Assembly: GCF_024166365.1 (NCBI RefSeq) | Contig: NC_064834.1 | Location: 55,532,001-55,596,000, forward strand | Direction: 5' to 3' | Length of the DNA: 64,000 bases | DNA from: Elephas maximus indicus | Taxonomy: Eukaryota > Chordata > Mammalia > Proboscidea > Elephantidae | Shown here: positions 1 through 12,891 of the stretch, in pieces | How positions within the stretch are numbered: position 1 is the stretch's first letter | Layout of the letters: the number at the start of each line of letters is the position of its first letter | Notes under the pieces: generated by a model | Databases searched by the model: none | What the model saw: only the letters and a program-made list of their open reading frames with translations | Told to the model about the DNA's origin: nothing | Translations under genes and position numbers: made by a program

Positions 1-2640
1 TGTAAAGGACTTTATTATCTCTTATCTTCTATAGCTGCAGAACTGCCATAAAGTACTATTCCCCTTTCTTAGTATCATGGGATACTCAAAGTCCCAGTGT
101 CCATGCTTTATGATGTATCTAGGCACTTGGAGGACCTCTGCTCGAGTCCTAGAAATACTGTGAAATTGGCAGGACTTATATTTAAGAACTGTTTCCCCTA
201 TACATGCCTTCTTTCCCCCATTCTGACCCATAATAGAACAAGGCCATCTGGAAAAAACAGTTGATGAACTAATTCGTAATAAAATGTTAATGACAGAAAA
301 TGTTGAACAATTGGTAAGGTAAGGTTCAGTTTTTAAAAGAGATAACTGGATGTAGTAATGCTGGCCCATAGATGAAGGTTGACTTACACAGGTGAAGGGA
401 GAGATCAAGATTGTTCTAGAGTCTCGACAGAGGAAAGAGTATTTGAGAAGGCTCTGAGGTGGAAGAAGTATGGTGAGCTTGAGGAACAGTGACGACACCA
501 ATATGTTTAAATGCATCAAGAGAGGGGAGGGTGGTATGGAAGAGAGGCTGGAGAGGTAGGTAGGGGCTAGATCATGCAAGGCCTTGTGGGTCATGGTAGA
601 GAAGTATTTTTGTTCTTTAATTGACATTAGGGAGCAACTCTAAAGAGGCATTGTGTGTTTGGATTATTGATCCTAGGAAAGAAAGGGGACTGGAACTAAC
701 ACTTCTTAAGGTTTATTATGTGCCAGAAGTTTTACATACGTTATCTCATGTAATCCCTACAGTAACTCTAAGAGGTGTGTGCTACTGTTATGTTCATTTT
801 ATAGCTAAAGAAAGTGAAGTTCAGAGAGCTTAAGAGCCAGGCCAAAGTGTTACATCTAATAAGCTGCAGAGTCTATGTTCCACTTGACCCTTGAGCCCTC
901 ATTTCCCATTGCCTTGTGTATTATTAAAAATTAAGCATGTCCATAGCTTGAACTAAAGAAAATAGGCGATATTAAAATAAAATCAGGCTGAGGGCAAATG
1001 AAAATTTAACTAAGAACTAAAACCATCTGAACAATGGGGATGGTTTCAGTCAATAGCACCGTGGTATTGGAATAATTTATTGATAATTTTAGATAGAAAT
1101 TTGTCCACTATGACTCAGAAACCATAGACCAATCAATTATTTAACTACTATGTAAAACCAAACGTGCTGATCAGCATTTACTCAGAACCAGCATGGGTGT
1201 TTTTCTCTCCTCCTAGATTCCATATTGGTATTCTTCCAAGTACAATGGAAAAGTATATTGGTAGATAAAACCCTGAAGTTAACTAATCCTGGACCCTCTA
1301 AGTGAACTCAATAGCTAATAATGCATGTGTGTGCATGCTCTTGCATGTTGATACATGCATACGTGAGTATTTTACAGAGCCTGTGCTAGGCGTTTTGGGG
1401 GAAAAGAAAATAGAAAGAATTCAAATGCTTACATTCTAGTTACTAGGTGTTTATAGTTCAGTGGGCTTGACAAAACTCTGAATAAGACTTAACCTGGTAT
1501 TTTGGTATATGGAGTGAAAGAAACCTTATGCTCATTCAACATTTATGTATTAAATTCTTACCATGTGCCTGGTACTAAAGCAATTGTCTTTTAATGCTTT
1601 AAATAAGCCAGAAAACAGTCAAATTCTCACCAAAATGAAGAAGCAAAGAGACAGATTTAGGGGATAGCAGTGACTAAGACACCGGAAAGGTGTTTCTTGC
1701 TTCCTGTCTGAATGGAGGTGTATTAATGAGTCACATAATCAATTTTGGATTGACTAGACACAAAATTTTCTTAAAAGGCAACCGGAAAAGTATTCATGCT
1801 TGCAAAATCATCTATTGACTTTTAAATAGGTTGGGGAGAAAGAAAGGATGTCTGTTCACGTGTAGCACAGATTGGCACCAAATGACCAGACTCTCATCAC
1901 TTGCTGAGAAGCATGAGTACAGGCGGACCCCACTTTATGTGACTGATGTGTTTCTGAAAAGTAATGTGCGGAGCCAGTTTTTGGTGATCAGGGTGAGTGT
2001 ATTAACTTTTGCAGTTGCAGATTTTTCTTTTTTTGTTTATTTTAAACCCTATAAACGGATTTCTACCTATTCTGTGACCCTCATAAAGTGACATCACATG
2101 ATAATGATATAACATACTTATGACACTTTAATGCAGGAAACTGAAAGCTTTGGGACATATGTCTTCATTTCCTAAGAGGCAATAAAAAGTCAAATTTACT
2201 GAAAAGGAGGCACGAAAAAAAATTTTATGTTTAAAAAGGTAATTCCAGTTTCTAAAATTGTTGATTCATCTCTTTTGTTAGACAGGAAATCCACTGTTAA
2301 AAAAAAATAATAATCGTTACATATTAATATAAACATAGTACAATAATTATTTGTCATAGTTCTAAGGCTAGAAAACCATATTTGTGCCTGGCTTTCTCTT
2401 TAGCTAGTATGTGCTCCTGGATAATAAGACTTCCCTGTAAATGACTGCAGAGCGTTACTGTTTATGCAGCAGTTTGACTTTTGGAAAGATGGAGCTGAGA
2501 ACTAGCCAACTCCTGCCCTTCAGATGTGATTTTAAGGTCTCCTGCTTTTCCTGTCTATATTGCTTCTTGAATTGTCTTGCAACTGTGTTGTTTGCTGCCT
2601 TTATTTTAATAACAAAATGGCCTGGTTTCCTTTCTTCCAT
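1..2640. other. Intergenic; ancient repeat fragments, no gene
   Basis: No exon-like coding signal was seen. About 390-640 and 1380-1740 resemble pieces of a mammal-wide ancient repeat also seen at 2650, 19200, 20555 and 45220. The long minus ORF at 22-627 has no recognisable domain and runs through this repeat, so it is treated as chance. About 1920-2095 may be an old DNA-transposon piece that I could not place. Confidence 0.4.
705..850 (+). repeat. MIR SINE fragment
   Basis: 'tgtgccagaagttttacata', 'tctcatgtaatccctacagt' and the following 'aaagaaagtgaagttcagag' reproduce the ordered core of the mammal-wide MIR (tRNA-derived, CORE-SINE), strongly diverged. Confidence 0.7.
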
Positions 2641-2649
2641 TTCCGGCTT

Positions 2650-3425
2650 CAGATCTATTCATTCAGTTATCCATATCCATAAACAACTCTCTATTGAGTG
2701 TCTACATGAGAATGTATTGGGTATAGAGATACAAGTGAGGATGAGATGTAAAACTTGGCTTTAGGGAATGCACAATGTAAAAAAAAAAAGATACTAATAT
2801 ATTCACCACATACACAAATAATTACAATATATGGAAGAAGGTGGTAAACCATAAGAGAGTTAAGAACTATGGAAATTCACTTCCAGCTATAGGCCTTAAA
2901 AGGTGGGTGGTGTTAAGAAGTGGAAGGTGGAGATGGAAATTCAAGCACAGAATCCAGTACGAGAGGCACAGACATAAGGAAGAGTAAGACTTGGTGAATG
3001 ACGAAACTTGGTGTGAAGAAGGAGAGTTGATGGGGAGAGGATGGAAGGATAGGATATGTCCATCAGATCATGGGGATTCTGGAATGCCTATCTGGGGAGT
3101 GGCTATGTCATTCCAGGGCTGAGGGAGAAATATAGAAAGAAGAAAAAATGAAATGATGAGAGCTGTGACAATCAAAGTTTAATTTGGTGGCAATGTAGAC
3201 AGTAGACTAGAAAAGAAAGAGATGAGGTAGATAGGCTGATCAGGGCACAGTGGCAATAGCTCAGGTGCAAGATAACGAGGACCTGAACTACAGCATGGCA
3301 AAGATGAAAAAGGAAAAGGGAATGAGAGGGTAATTCCAGGGAGAGTGGGCAGAGACAATGACATTTAGTGACTGTTTGCTGCTAAGATGAAAGAAAGGGT
3401 GGGCCTAGGATGATACCGAGATTTT
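2650..3425 (+). repeat. Ancient mammal-wide interspersed repeat, unnamed here
   Basis: Starts with 'tctattgagtgtctacatga' and proceeds through purine-rich sequence to 'ggatgataccgagatttttc'. This order (tattgag..., then gatgac..caaggttt) is shared with the copy at 45220-46560. I know the sequence type as a common old mammalian repeat but cannot name the family with confidence. Confidence 0.5.
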
Positions 3426-3726
3426 TCCAAGCAAACCACTGGCTTCTCCTCTTTGCCAAGTTACCTTCCTCAAAACCCCACCTGTTAGAATTTACATTCT
3501 GGTGGAGAACATGGGAAAAAAAGAAAGAAGAAGATGATTCCCTTCGGTTTGCACACTCTCTTACCCCTATCCAGTACTCACTACCTAACACATTATGCAT
3601 GGTAGGTTTAAAAAAAAAAGTTATGTTTTGAAGCATTTAAGCATTAGGATATCAGGATATAGCACTCATATGAGATAAGTATAGTTAGCTTAAAACCACC
3701 ATGTGTTCTTTCTAACATTCAAAAAG

Positions 3727-3932
3727 CAAACCAAACCCAGTGCCATTGAGTTGATTCCAACTCATAGCAACCTGGTAGGACAGAGTAAAACTGCCCCATA
3801 GGGTTTCCAAGGCTGTAAATCTTTAGGGAAGCAGATGGCCACACCTTTCTCCTGCAGAGAGGCTGGTGAGTTCAAACCGGCGACCTTTTGGTTAGCAGCT
3901 GAATGCTTTAACCACTGTGCCTCCAGTGCTCC
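3727..3932 (-). repeat. AfroSINE (antisense)
   Basis: Begins with the reversed tail ('ccaaacccagtgccattgag', 'ttccaactcatagcaacc') and ends with the reversed tRNA-like head ('accactgtgcctccagtgct'). It carries the middle segment 'aggctgtaaatctttaggga' of the longer subfamily. Confidence 0.9.
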
Positions 3933-4827
3933 ATTTCTAACACATGCCCTTCTAAATTATCTGTAACTTGTTTCTAACAATGTAACATTTATAGATTAGT
4001 TTTATCAAGAGACAACAATGAGCCAAAGAAATACAAGTGACATGTTAGCCTTAGTACCGTAGTAGGTACTGTTTCATAATTATAGAAAAAATTTTCCCTG
4101 GATTCCAAAAGATTTTGCCCTATTAATAGAAGAAATGAAAGCCCTACTGTCGGTGTGGTGAGTCATTTCCAGTCTTAAATTTGGCAACGTTTACCTGCCC
4201 ACCCTGGCAGTGTTAAGCCTCCCTATGAACTGGGGCAAGCCACATGATCTGCGTGAGGTCTTCTCAAAAATGACATGGGAGAGATGCCAGGGGAATCAAG
4301 GAGACGAAAAACTCAATCCTTATCACAGAAAAAGATGTGGTCTCAAAGGCGAATTATTTACTATAAATAGACCAGTGGTTTAAAATTTGTGTAAGGTTTG
4401 TTTCCTATTGGGAAGCAAGGAAAACAATTCAACAAAACAGCCATGTGACAGATGGATTTATTACTGGAATTTTTAAGGCTTTTAGCCCAAAGATGTGAAA
4501 AGCCTGCTTCAGGTGATGAGCATTCTTTCGTACTGTAGGCTATGATTCAGAAGACTGGCTCGGTTTTCACAAAGCATGTCCACACAAGGACTATCTTCGT
4601 TGAAATGAAGACCACACCCTATTATCTGGACTGTGGTTGCTACTATTTTCCTAGTGGGTATGTCTCTAGCACATAGACTCAAGCTGAAAATCAGGCCTCT
4701 TTGCCTGACATACTCCTTGACTTAACATTCCACTGGTTATAATACTCACCAAAAAGTTTCTGAACTACTGTTGTATCAGTTGTTGCCAAGCTGTGTGCTG
4801 AGGACCCTGGTACTTTATGGATTTTGG

Positions 4828-5650
4828 GTTTTGTTTAATTTCAGTAAAAACATACACACCAAAACATTTGCCAATTCAACAATTTCTACATGTAAAATTC
4901 AATGACATTGATAACTTTTTCATATTGTACAACCATTATCACTGTCCTTTTCTGAATTATTCTACTACCATTAAAGTCTTCCCTGAGTGAAAACTTTCCC
5001 TTTTCCCCTCTGTCTTAGTTATCTAGTGCTGCTATAACAGAAATGCCACAAGGGGATGGCTTTAACAAAGTTTATTTTCTCACAGCAGGCTGTAAATCCA
5101 AATTCAGGGTGTCAGCTCCAGGGAAAGACTTTCTTTCTGTTGTCTCATCAGTCTTCCCCCAGACTAGGAGCTTCTCTGTGCAGGGACCCCGGGTCCAAAG
5201 GATGTGCTCTGTTCCCAGCACTGCTTTCTTGGTGGTATGAGGTCCCCCCTCTCTCTTCTGGCTCCTCTCTTTTATATCTCAAGAGATTGCCTCAAGACAC
5301 AATCCAATCTTGTAGATTGAGTCCAGCCTCACTAACACAACTGCCACCCATCCCCCCTCATTAACATCATAGAGGCAGGATTTACAACATATATGAAAAT
5401 CACACAATACCAGGAATCATGGCCCAGCCAAATTGATATACACATTTTTGGGGGGACATAATTCAGTCCATGATACCCTCCTTCCAATCCCTGGTAACCA
5501 CTAATAATGATCTTTGTTTTCTATGTATTTGCTTATCTCGTATAGGTGAGATCATACAGCATTTGTCCTTTTGTGACTGACTTGTTTCACTTAACATAAT
5601 GTTTTCAAGGCTCATCCATATTGTGGCATGCATCAGGACTCCATTTCTTT
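4828..5650 (-). mobile_element. Antisense L1 fragment, interrupted by an LTR
   Basis: The plus strand reads as the reverse complement of old L1 3' sequence ('accattatcactgtcctttt'; later 'aatccctggtaaccactaat' and 'cataatgttttcaaggctca'). The two parts, 4828-5010 and 5476-5650, are separated by the LTR at 5011-5475. The right end abuts an RTE tail. Confidence 0.65.
5011..5475 (-). mobile_element. MaLR/ERVL-type LTR, antisense, inserted in L1
   Basis: The reverse complement starts 'ggactgaattatgtcccccc' and ends in the 'cagcactagataactaagac' terminus, with 'gagaaaataaactttgttaa' before it. This matches the + strand LTR at 18590-19140 and the antisense ones at 15906-16556 and 59462-59848. It is a noncoding LTR with no internal retroviral genes. 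Confidence 0.7.
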
Positions 5651-5654
5651 TTAT

Positions 5655-6167
5655 CGTGTTTTTAAAGTGTTAAAAAGCAGAGATGTCACTTTGAGGACTA
5701 AAGTGCATCTGACCCCAAGACATGGTATTTTCAATTGCCTCATATGCATGCAAAGCTGGACAATAAATAAGGAAGACAACAGAAGAACTGATACCTTGAA
5801 TTATGGTGTTGACAAAGAATACTGAATGTACCGTTGGACTGCTAGAAGACAGAACAAATCTGTCTTGGAAGAAGTACAGCCAGAATGCTCCTTAGAAGTG
5901 AGGATGGCAAGACTGTCTCAGGTATTTTGGATATGTTATCAGGAGGGACCAGTCCCTGGAGAAGGACGTCGTGCTTGGTAAAGTAGAGGGTCATTGAAAA
6001 AGAAGACCCTCAATGAGATGTACTGATACAGTGGCTGCAACAATGGGCTCAAACATGGCAATGATTGCAAGGATGGTGTGGGATCAGGCATTGTTTCGTT
6101 CTGTTGTACATAGGGTTGCAATGAGTCAGAATTGACTCTACGGCACATAAAATAACAACAGTGAGGA
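5655..6167 (+). mobile_element. RTE (BovB-like) LINE, 3' end fragment
   Basis: Shares the ordered 3' landmarks of the other RTE copies here: 'gtgttaaaaagcagagatgt', 'gtcttggaagaagtacagcc', 'accagtccctggagaaggac', then the tail 'gggttgcaatgagtcagaat' and a short AAC-rich end. It is 5'-truncated, as is usual for LINEs, with frames broken. Confidence 0.85.
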
Positions 6168-7043
6168 CCCTGGTGTTTTAAGCACTTTCCAGAATTAGAT
6201 GTGACTTTTTTTCCTTCGGGCTAGGGTCAATGTTTTTAAAGTCTATTGAAATATAATTTAAATACAGTAAAACTCAGCCTTTTTAGCATGCAGTTCTAAG
6301 AGCTGACAAATACAGACATGAAAACACCGTCATGCTCAAGATATAGAACAGTTCCATCACCCCCCCAAATTCCCTTGTGTTCCATTGTAGTCTATCCCCA
6401 AGCCCCTGGCAATGTCTGATCTGTTTTCTATCCCTACAGACATCATATGAATGGAACCATTCAGTCTGTAGCCTTCTGATTTTGACTTCTTTGACTTAGC
6501 ATTTGAGACTCATTGTTATATGTACTGTTGGTCCCTTTTTATTAATGAGTAATATCCCATTGTTTGGCTAGATCACAATTTGTTTACACATTCAAGTATC
6601 AGTGGTCATTTGGATTGTTTCCAGTTTCTGTCAATTATGAATAAAGTTGCTATAAGCACGCACGTACAGATTTTTGTGTGAATATAAATTTTCATTTCTT
6701 TTGGTTACATACCTAGGAGTGGCTCAGTAAGTGTATATTTAACTTTATAAGAAACTGACGAAGTGTTTTCCAAAGTGGTTGCACCATTTTGCCTTCCCAC
6801 CAGCCAGGTATGTCAGTATTGTCAGTTTGCTTGCTTTTAGCCATTCTCATCAGTGTGCGGTGGTATTTCAATGTGGCTTCACTTTGCATTTCTGTAGGGA
6901 CTAATGGCGAGGATCATCTCTTCATGTGCTCAGTTGCCACTGTGGTGAAGTATCTATTCACTCTTTTGCCAATTTTTGAAATCGCTTTGTTTTCTGATTG
7001 TGGAGTTTTGATAGTTCTTTGTATATTCTGGATACTCCCTTTT

Positions 7044-7187
7044 CTGTCAAGTCAAATCAGACTCGTAGTGACCCTATAGAACAGAGTAGAACTGTTCCAT
7101 AGGTTTTCCAAGGAACAGCTGGTGGATTCGAACTGCCAGTCTCTTGGTTAGCAGCCAAATTCTTAATCACTGCACCACCAGGGCTCC
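7044..7187 (-). repeat. AfroSINE (antisense, partial) inside L1
   Basis: Runs from 'ctgtcaagtcaaatcagact' to 'accaccagggctcc'. The L1 word 'attctggat' occurs on both sides, consistent with a target-site duplication. Confidence 0.85.
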
Positions 7188-7536
7188 ACATTCTGGATGG
7201 AAGTTCTTTGTTAAGTAGGCCTTTTGCAAATGTTTTATCCCAGTCTATGGCTTTGTTGTTGTTGGTTGCTGTTGAGTCAACTCTGCCTTATGCAGGAGGC
7301 AAATTTTCAAAGAGGAAGTCCAATTTATCGTTTTTGGTTTTTTTTTTTTTAAATCTTATTGTGGCTGATACTATTGGTGTCATTTCTAAGGAATCTTTGC
7401 CTAACCCAGTGTCACAAAGATTTTCTCCTATGTTTTTCTTCTAGAAGTTTTATTACCTTTAGTTTTATACTTACGTCTATGATCTATTTCGGTTAATTTC
7501 TGAATAAAGTGTGAGGTTTAGATCGAGATTATTATT

Positions 7537-8285
7537 TTTTCAATTATTATGCTTCAGATGAAGGTTTACAGAATAAACTCGCTTCTCATTAAACAATTAG
7601 TGCACATACTGTTTTACGACATTGGTTACCAACCTCACCCCACAACACATCAGTACTCTCCTTTCTCGACCTTGGGTTTCCTATCACCAGCTTTCCTGTT
7701 CCCTCTTGTCTTCTTGTCCTTACCCCTGGGCTGGTGTGCCCATTTAGTCTTGTTTTGTTTTATGGGCCTGTGTAATCTTTGGCTGAAGGGTGAACCTCAG
7801 GAGTGACTTCATTACTGAGCTAAAAGTGTGTCTGGGGGCCATGTTCTCGGGTTTTCTCCAGTCTCTGTTAGGCCAGGAAGTCTGGTCTTTTTTTGTGAGT
7901 TAGAATTTTGTTCTACATTTTTCTCCAGCTCTGTCCAGGACCCTCTATTGTGATCCCTGCCAGAGCAGTCAGTGGTGGTAGCCGGGCACTGTCTAGTTGT
8001 GCTGGACTCAGTCTGGTAGAGGCTGTGGTAGTTGTGGTCCAGTAGTCCTTTGGACTAATCTTTTCCTTGTGTCTATGGTTTTCTTCATTCTCCCTTGCTC
8101 TCAATGGGGTTAGACAAGTGGATTATCTTAGCTAGCTACTCGCAAGCCTTTAAGACCCCAGATGCTACTCACCAAAGTAGAATGTAGAACATTTTCTTTA
8201 TAAACTCTGTTATGCCAATTGAGCTAGATATTCTCTGAGACCATGGTCCCCACAGACAATCAAGACTGTTTTTTAACATGAGAAT
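7537..8285 (-). mobile_element. Afrotherian-type L1 3' region, antisense, copy 1
   Basis: Begins 'gatgaaggtttacagaataa' and continues through 'tggctgaagggtgaacctca', 'ctgtccaggaccctctattg' and 'tttaagaccccagatgctac' to 'agaccatggtccccacagac'. The same sequence recurs at 9045-9458. I recognise it as the 3' region of L1s common in elephant genomes. It interrupts an older L1. Confidence 0.65.
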
Positions 8286-9044
8286 GTTCAGTTGTTCCAT
8301 CACCAGTTATTGGAAAGATCATCTTTTCTTCATTGAATTGTCTTTGCAAATTTGTCAAAAATCAATTGACCATGTAAGTGTGGGTCTATTTCTGACCTCT
8401 CCATTATGTTGTATCGATATATATGTCTACTCTTTCACCAATACCACACTGACTTGATTTCTGTAACTGTATAGTAAGTCTTGAAATCAGAAAGTGTGAG
8501 TCCTCCAATTTTGGTTTATTTTTTTTTCCAAAATTATTTTGTCTATTCTAGTTCCCTAGTTTTTCTATATAAATTTTAGAATCACATGATGTCCTGCTGA
8601 TACTTCAAGCTCAACATGGAAAGCATCTGACCCATTATTTCTCTCTCCTCCTCCCACCCCCCTCCTCTCTGCCATGACGATGGCATTGTATTCATCTTTG
8701 TACCTGCATGGCTTGGTCAGTATCTGGTTCACTATAAGTATCCAGAAAATATCCATTGAAAGTTGTATGAGGAGAGAAGTGAGGAAAAAAGAATACAAAA
8801 GAAGTATGAGAGCAAATAATTAAAAAGGAACCATGAAGGAAACAAAGAAGAAAGAGAAGGGGGAAATGAGAAGAGGAGAGGAAACAGGTAGATGAATAGG
8901 AGGATAAGAAGAATATTTCAGATTTTTTTCCCTCCAAATCAGGAAGGGATAGAATGAATTTAGAATGCTCCAAAGAAGAACTAGCACCCTTTTCCATCAT
9001 ATTCCATTTTCTTTCAAGCATTTTCTTTCTTCCTTTTTTAATTT

Positions 9045-9458
9045 GGCATCTTTTTTTTTTTTTTTAAATTGTACTTTAGGTGAAGGTTTACAGAACAAAC
9101 TAGCTTCTCGTTAGATAGTACATACATTGTTTTGTGACATTGGTTACCAACACCACAACATGTCAACACCCTCCCTTTCTTGACCTTGGGTTCCCTATTA
9201 CCAGATTTCCTGTCCCCTCCTGCCTTCTAGCCCTTGCCCCTACGCTGGTGTGCCCATTTAGTCTCATTTTGTTTTATGGGGCTGTCTAATCTTTGACTGA
9301 AGGGTGAACCTCAGGAGTGACTTCATTACTGAGATAAAAGGGTGTCCTTTGGCCATGTTCTTGGGTTTTCTCCAGTCTCTGTCAGGCCAGGAAGTCTGGT
9401 CTTCTTTTGTGAGTTGTAGAATTTTGTTCTACATTTTTCTCCAGCTCTGTCCAGGACT
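9045..9458 (-). mobile_element. Afrotherian-type L1 3' region, antisense, copy 2 with poly(T) start
   Basis: Starts with a T15 run (the antisense poly(A)), then 'aggtgaaggtttacagaaca'. It is collinear with 7550-7940 up to 'agctctgtccaggac', where it stops. This is a short 5'-truncated insertion. Confidence 0.7.
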
Positions 9459-10690
9459 CAAGCATTTTCTTGACTGCATTCAATTCGGGTTAGTGTTTTC
9501 TGAATTTGATGAAGGGAAAGGCTTTTCAGCCATTCCTGCACACACAGATAATGTCAGCAGCTAGGCCATTTTCTGCTATGGAATATAATTTTGTGTAACA
9601 GTTGGCAAAAATAAAAAGTGTGATTAGACTTCTCGTTATTAACTTCATAATTCTTGAGATAAGCCTCTGAAATGACGGTCTGGGGTTGAGGTTCATTTGT
9701 TTTGCTCATGTGGAACCATTCCCTATCTTGCCTTAGGTAAGCCAAGGGACAAGGTTTTGCTTGTTCTTCTGGTCCTGGAGTTTTTACAGTCTTGTAAATT
9801 ATTGTATGTTTTCTTTTTGAGATTCTGTTGCCAGCACATTTTGAGTTTGAACCTCTGATTTCTGAATAATGACATGTCATAAATACAACCTCAAGACATT
9901 TTCAGGTAAAGGCAAGATACAGCCACTCCTTGAGTTTATTTGTGGGAGGTACATTCTAGCCCACAGGGAAGGTATAAGAACTATTCCATCATTGTTGAGG
10001 GGTTGGTAAAGTCACGCTGACATCTGGTAGTTTTGAAGGGTGCTTAGATCTATGAAAAGAGTGTTTTCTAGTGAAATGGTTTTTTTTCAGCTCTTGTTCC
10101 AAAAAGAGGCTTAGAAGACTCCTGTGATTTTTACATGTTATCCCTAAGGCAGTTGTCTTTACATGCTGAGTATCCATCTATACACTCCGGCTTTCTGGCA
10201 TCCCTGGGAGAGATTTTTTTTTTTTTTTTTTTCACCAGAAAGGAGTTTTACTGAAAGAGTTTGTGGATTAACTCCTTCAGTCAGCACGTGAGGCAGGTTG
10301 TGAAAACCAACAGCAAGAGGTCCTTTCCTGCTGAAACACATGGCCCACAGACTTGAAGCATATTCTTTGTTCCAATCTTTTTGAACAAAATAGTAAAATA
10401 CTCATAGAAATAAATAACTTACACCATGCTAACTCTATTAAGGATTTTCTGTAGGTTTCTAATAAAAATGAGTATTAAAACACAACACAGCTTGGTGCCT
10501 TCAGGCATGGTGCTCTCAAGGAAATTAGACAATTGCATAAATTAGGGCTCAGTACAATCCTATACAACACAAAGAATTGCCCTAAAAAAATGGGGGTTCA
10601 GAGGCAAGAATCATTTTCATGTAGAACAACACATTCATTTTTAATAAAGCAAAAGAAATTCACCACAGCACAAGCTCATTATTAGATTGG
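9459..10690. other. Intergenic, nothing recognised
   Basis: Apart from a T-rich run near 10215-10232, I see no repeat family, exon or RNA gene. Short ORFs lack domain character. Confidence 0.35.
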
Positions 10691-10694
10691 TCCT

Positions 10695-11672
10695 AACATT
10701 CCACAATTCCAGAACACTTAATTGTGCTCATGTGGAACCTGTACATAGACTGAGAGGCAGTTGTTCAAATGTGTGGTTTAAAGTCAAGAAAGGTGTGTGT
10801 CAGGGTTGTATCGTTTCACCATACTTATCTAATCTGTATGCTGAGCAAATAATCTGAGAAACTGGACTATATATTAAGAGGAATGTAACTTCAGGATTGG
10901 AGGAAGACTCTTTAATGACTTGGGATACACAGATGACACACAACTTTCCTTGCTGAAAGTGAAAAGAACTTGAAGCACTTACCTATAAAATCAAAGGCTT
11001 CAGCTTTCAGTATGGATTACACTTCAACTTAAAGAAAACAAAAATTCTCACAACTGGACCAATAAGCAACATCATGATAAACGGAGAAAAGATTGATATT
11101 GTCAACGATTTCTTTTTACTTGGATCCACAATCAACGCCCGTGGAAGCAGCATTGAGCAAATCTGCTGCAAAAGGCCTCTTTAAAGTCTTGAAAAAAGAA
11201 GATGTCGCTTTGAGGACTAAGGTTTGCCTGACCAAGCCATGGTGTTTTCAGTCTCCTCATAGGCATGTGAAATCTGGACAATGAACAAGGAAGACCAAAG
11301 AAGAACTGATGCCTTTAAATTATGTTGTTGGCAAAGAATATTGAATATACCGTGGACTGCCAGAAGAACGGACAAATCTGTCTTGGAAGAAGTACAGCCA
11401 GAATGCTCATTAAAAGCAAGGATGACGAGACTTTGTCTCACATACCCTGGGCACATTATCAGGAGGAGCCAGTCCCTGAAGAAGGAAATCATGCTTGGTA
11501 AAGTAGAAAAAAGTAGAGGGTGAGTAAAAAAGAGGAATACCCTCAATGAGATGGATTGACACAGTGGCTGCATAGAGGATGGTGCAGGGCCAGGTAGTGT
11601 TTTGTTCTCTTGTACACAGGGTTGCTATGAGTCAGAAGCAGCTCAACGGCACCTAACAAAAACAACAACAAT
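10695..11672 (+). mobile_element. RTE LINE fragment (RT region to 3' tail)
   Basis: From 'ccagaacacttaattgtgct' through 'tcatgataaacggagaaaag' and 'gtcttggaagaagtacagcc' to the tail 'gggttgctatgagtcagaag' and an AAC-repeat end. It covers part of the reverse transcriptase and the 3' UTR. Frames are broken and the YADD region is not readable. Confidence 0.88.
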
Positions 11673-12466
11673 ATTCCACAAATCATCCTTCCCTCAAACA
11701 TGCTAATTCGATAAATGAACCTTGCATTCCATTGCCAGTGTTTTTTTTTCTTTCAAAACAGCGTTAAGGATATCATCAGTGGATAGGCTTGTCTTGACCT
11801 CAGGCTGGGAGGCCTGTTGGTGTCTCAAAGGCCTTTGCAGTCACACCTGAACTCACACATCATGACATACTATCAGGTAAGAGTGTTTCAGAAAAGGATA
11901 ATTCTTCTATATATTTGGTATTTTTAAAGAAGACTTATGAACTGATACAAATCTCTAAATAACAACAAAGGTAGATGATAGAGGAAGAAAATATAATTCA
12001 GCCTCCTTTGAGAACTCCTGTGCAAAGGACACAACACTGATCTACCTTTATTACTCCAGACTTCGGATTTCATCGGTTCTATTTATAGATTGTGTTTATG
12101 TAACACTTTTTGGGGGGGTTGTTTTTAAACACATTTGAGTATACCTGTTTTATCTTCTTCCAAAGTATAATAAACACTTCCTGTTTGTTCTTTTCAATGA
12201 CTTAAAAGGAGGTTTAATGCTAATCCAGTGCTCATAGTTACATATCCAACAAAGTTCACTCTAAGTCCAAAATACAGTTATTCGATATCCCTTTAGTTCT
12301 AAGTATTTACTAGATGACACCACTGCCTGCTTCCTCTTTCCAAAAGAAGGCAGATGAGAACGTTACCCTCCTTTCCTGTGTAATGTTAGTCACATCTGAG
12401 ATGCACTGAGGAATGCAGACAGAGCAGCAAGAAAAGAAATCTGCTGCCAGGACGTTTTCTGGTTGA
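11673..12466. other. Intergenic, nothing recognised
   Basis: AT-rich sequence without a clear repeat, RNA gene or coding signal. Confidence 0.3.
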
Positions 12467-12479
12467 GTATGGTCAATAT

Positions 12480-12648
12480 GGAAACCCTGGTGGCATAGTG
12501 GTTAAGTGCTACAGCTGCTAACCAAAGGGTTGGCAGTTCAAATCCACCAGGCGCTCCTTGGAAACTCTATGGGGCAGTTCTACTCTGTCTTATAGGGTTG
12601 CTATGAGTCGGAATTGACTCGATGGCACCAGGTTTGGTTTGGTTTTCG
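12480..12648 (+). repeat. AfroSINE with perfect 13-bp target duplication
   Basis: Head 'gaaaccctggtggcatagtg', then B-box-like 'gttcaaatccaccagg', tail 'ctatgagtcggaattgactc' and 'ggtttggtttggtttt'. The 13-bp duplication 'gtatggtcaatat' flanks it at 12467-12479 and 12649-12661, showing LINE-driven insertion. Confidence 0.95.
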
Positions 12649-12696
12649 GTATGGTCAATATCCACATGTTGTTGTCTGCTGAGCCGTTTGAGGAAA

Positions 12697-12891
12697 GGAG
12701 CCCCGGTAGGACAGTGGTTAAGTACTCAGCTACTAACCCAAAGATTGGCAGTTCGAACCCACCAGGTACTGGTGGGAGAAAGATATGGCAGTCTGCTCCT
12801 GTAAAGATTTACAGCCTTGGGAACCCTATGGGGCAGTTCTACCCTGTCCTACAGCATCACTGAGTCAGAATTGACTCGAAGGCAGTGGATT
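12697..12891 (+). repeat. AfroSINE, longer subfamily
   Basis: Starts 'ggagccccggtaggacagtg' and contains the extra module 'agatatggcagtctgctcct' plus 'gtaaagatttacagccttgg', then the shared tail. The flanks 'gccgtttgag' and 'gctatttgag' look like a decayed target duplication, so this copy is older than its neighbour. Confidence 0.88.

Larger units (their letters stand above)
6220..8580 (-). mobile_element. Antisense L1 (old), split by AfroSINE and a younger L1 3' end
   Basis: The plus strand matches the antisense of mammalian L1 3' sequence: 'gatctgttttctatccctac', 'tttggattgtttccagtttc', 'ataagaaactgacgaagtgt', 'taccacactgacttgatttc'. L1 parts are 6220-7040, 7188-7535 and 8290-8580. The inserts are the SINE at 7044-7187 and the L1 3' unit at 7537-8285. 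No intact L1 ORF remains. Confidence 0.7.

Noticed and set aside
22-627. Minus-strand ORF of 201 codons
   Set aside because: No domain, no splice or promoter context, and it overlaps an ancient interspersed repeat. Long chance ORFs in repeats are common.
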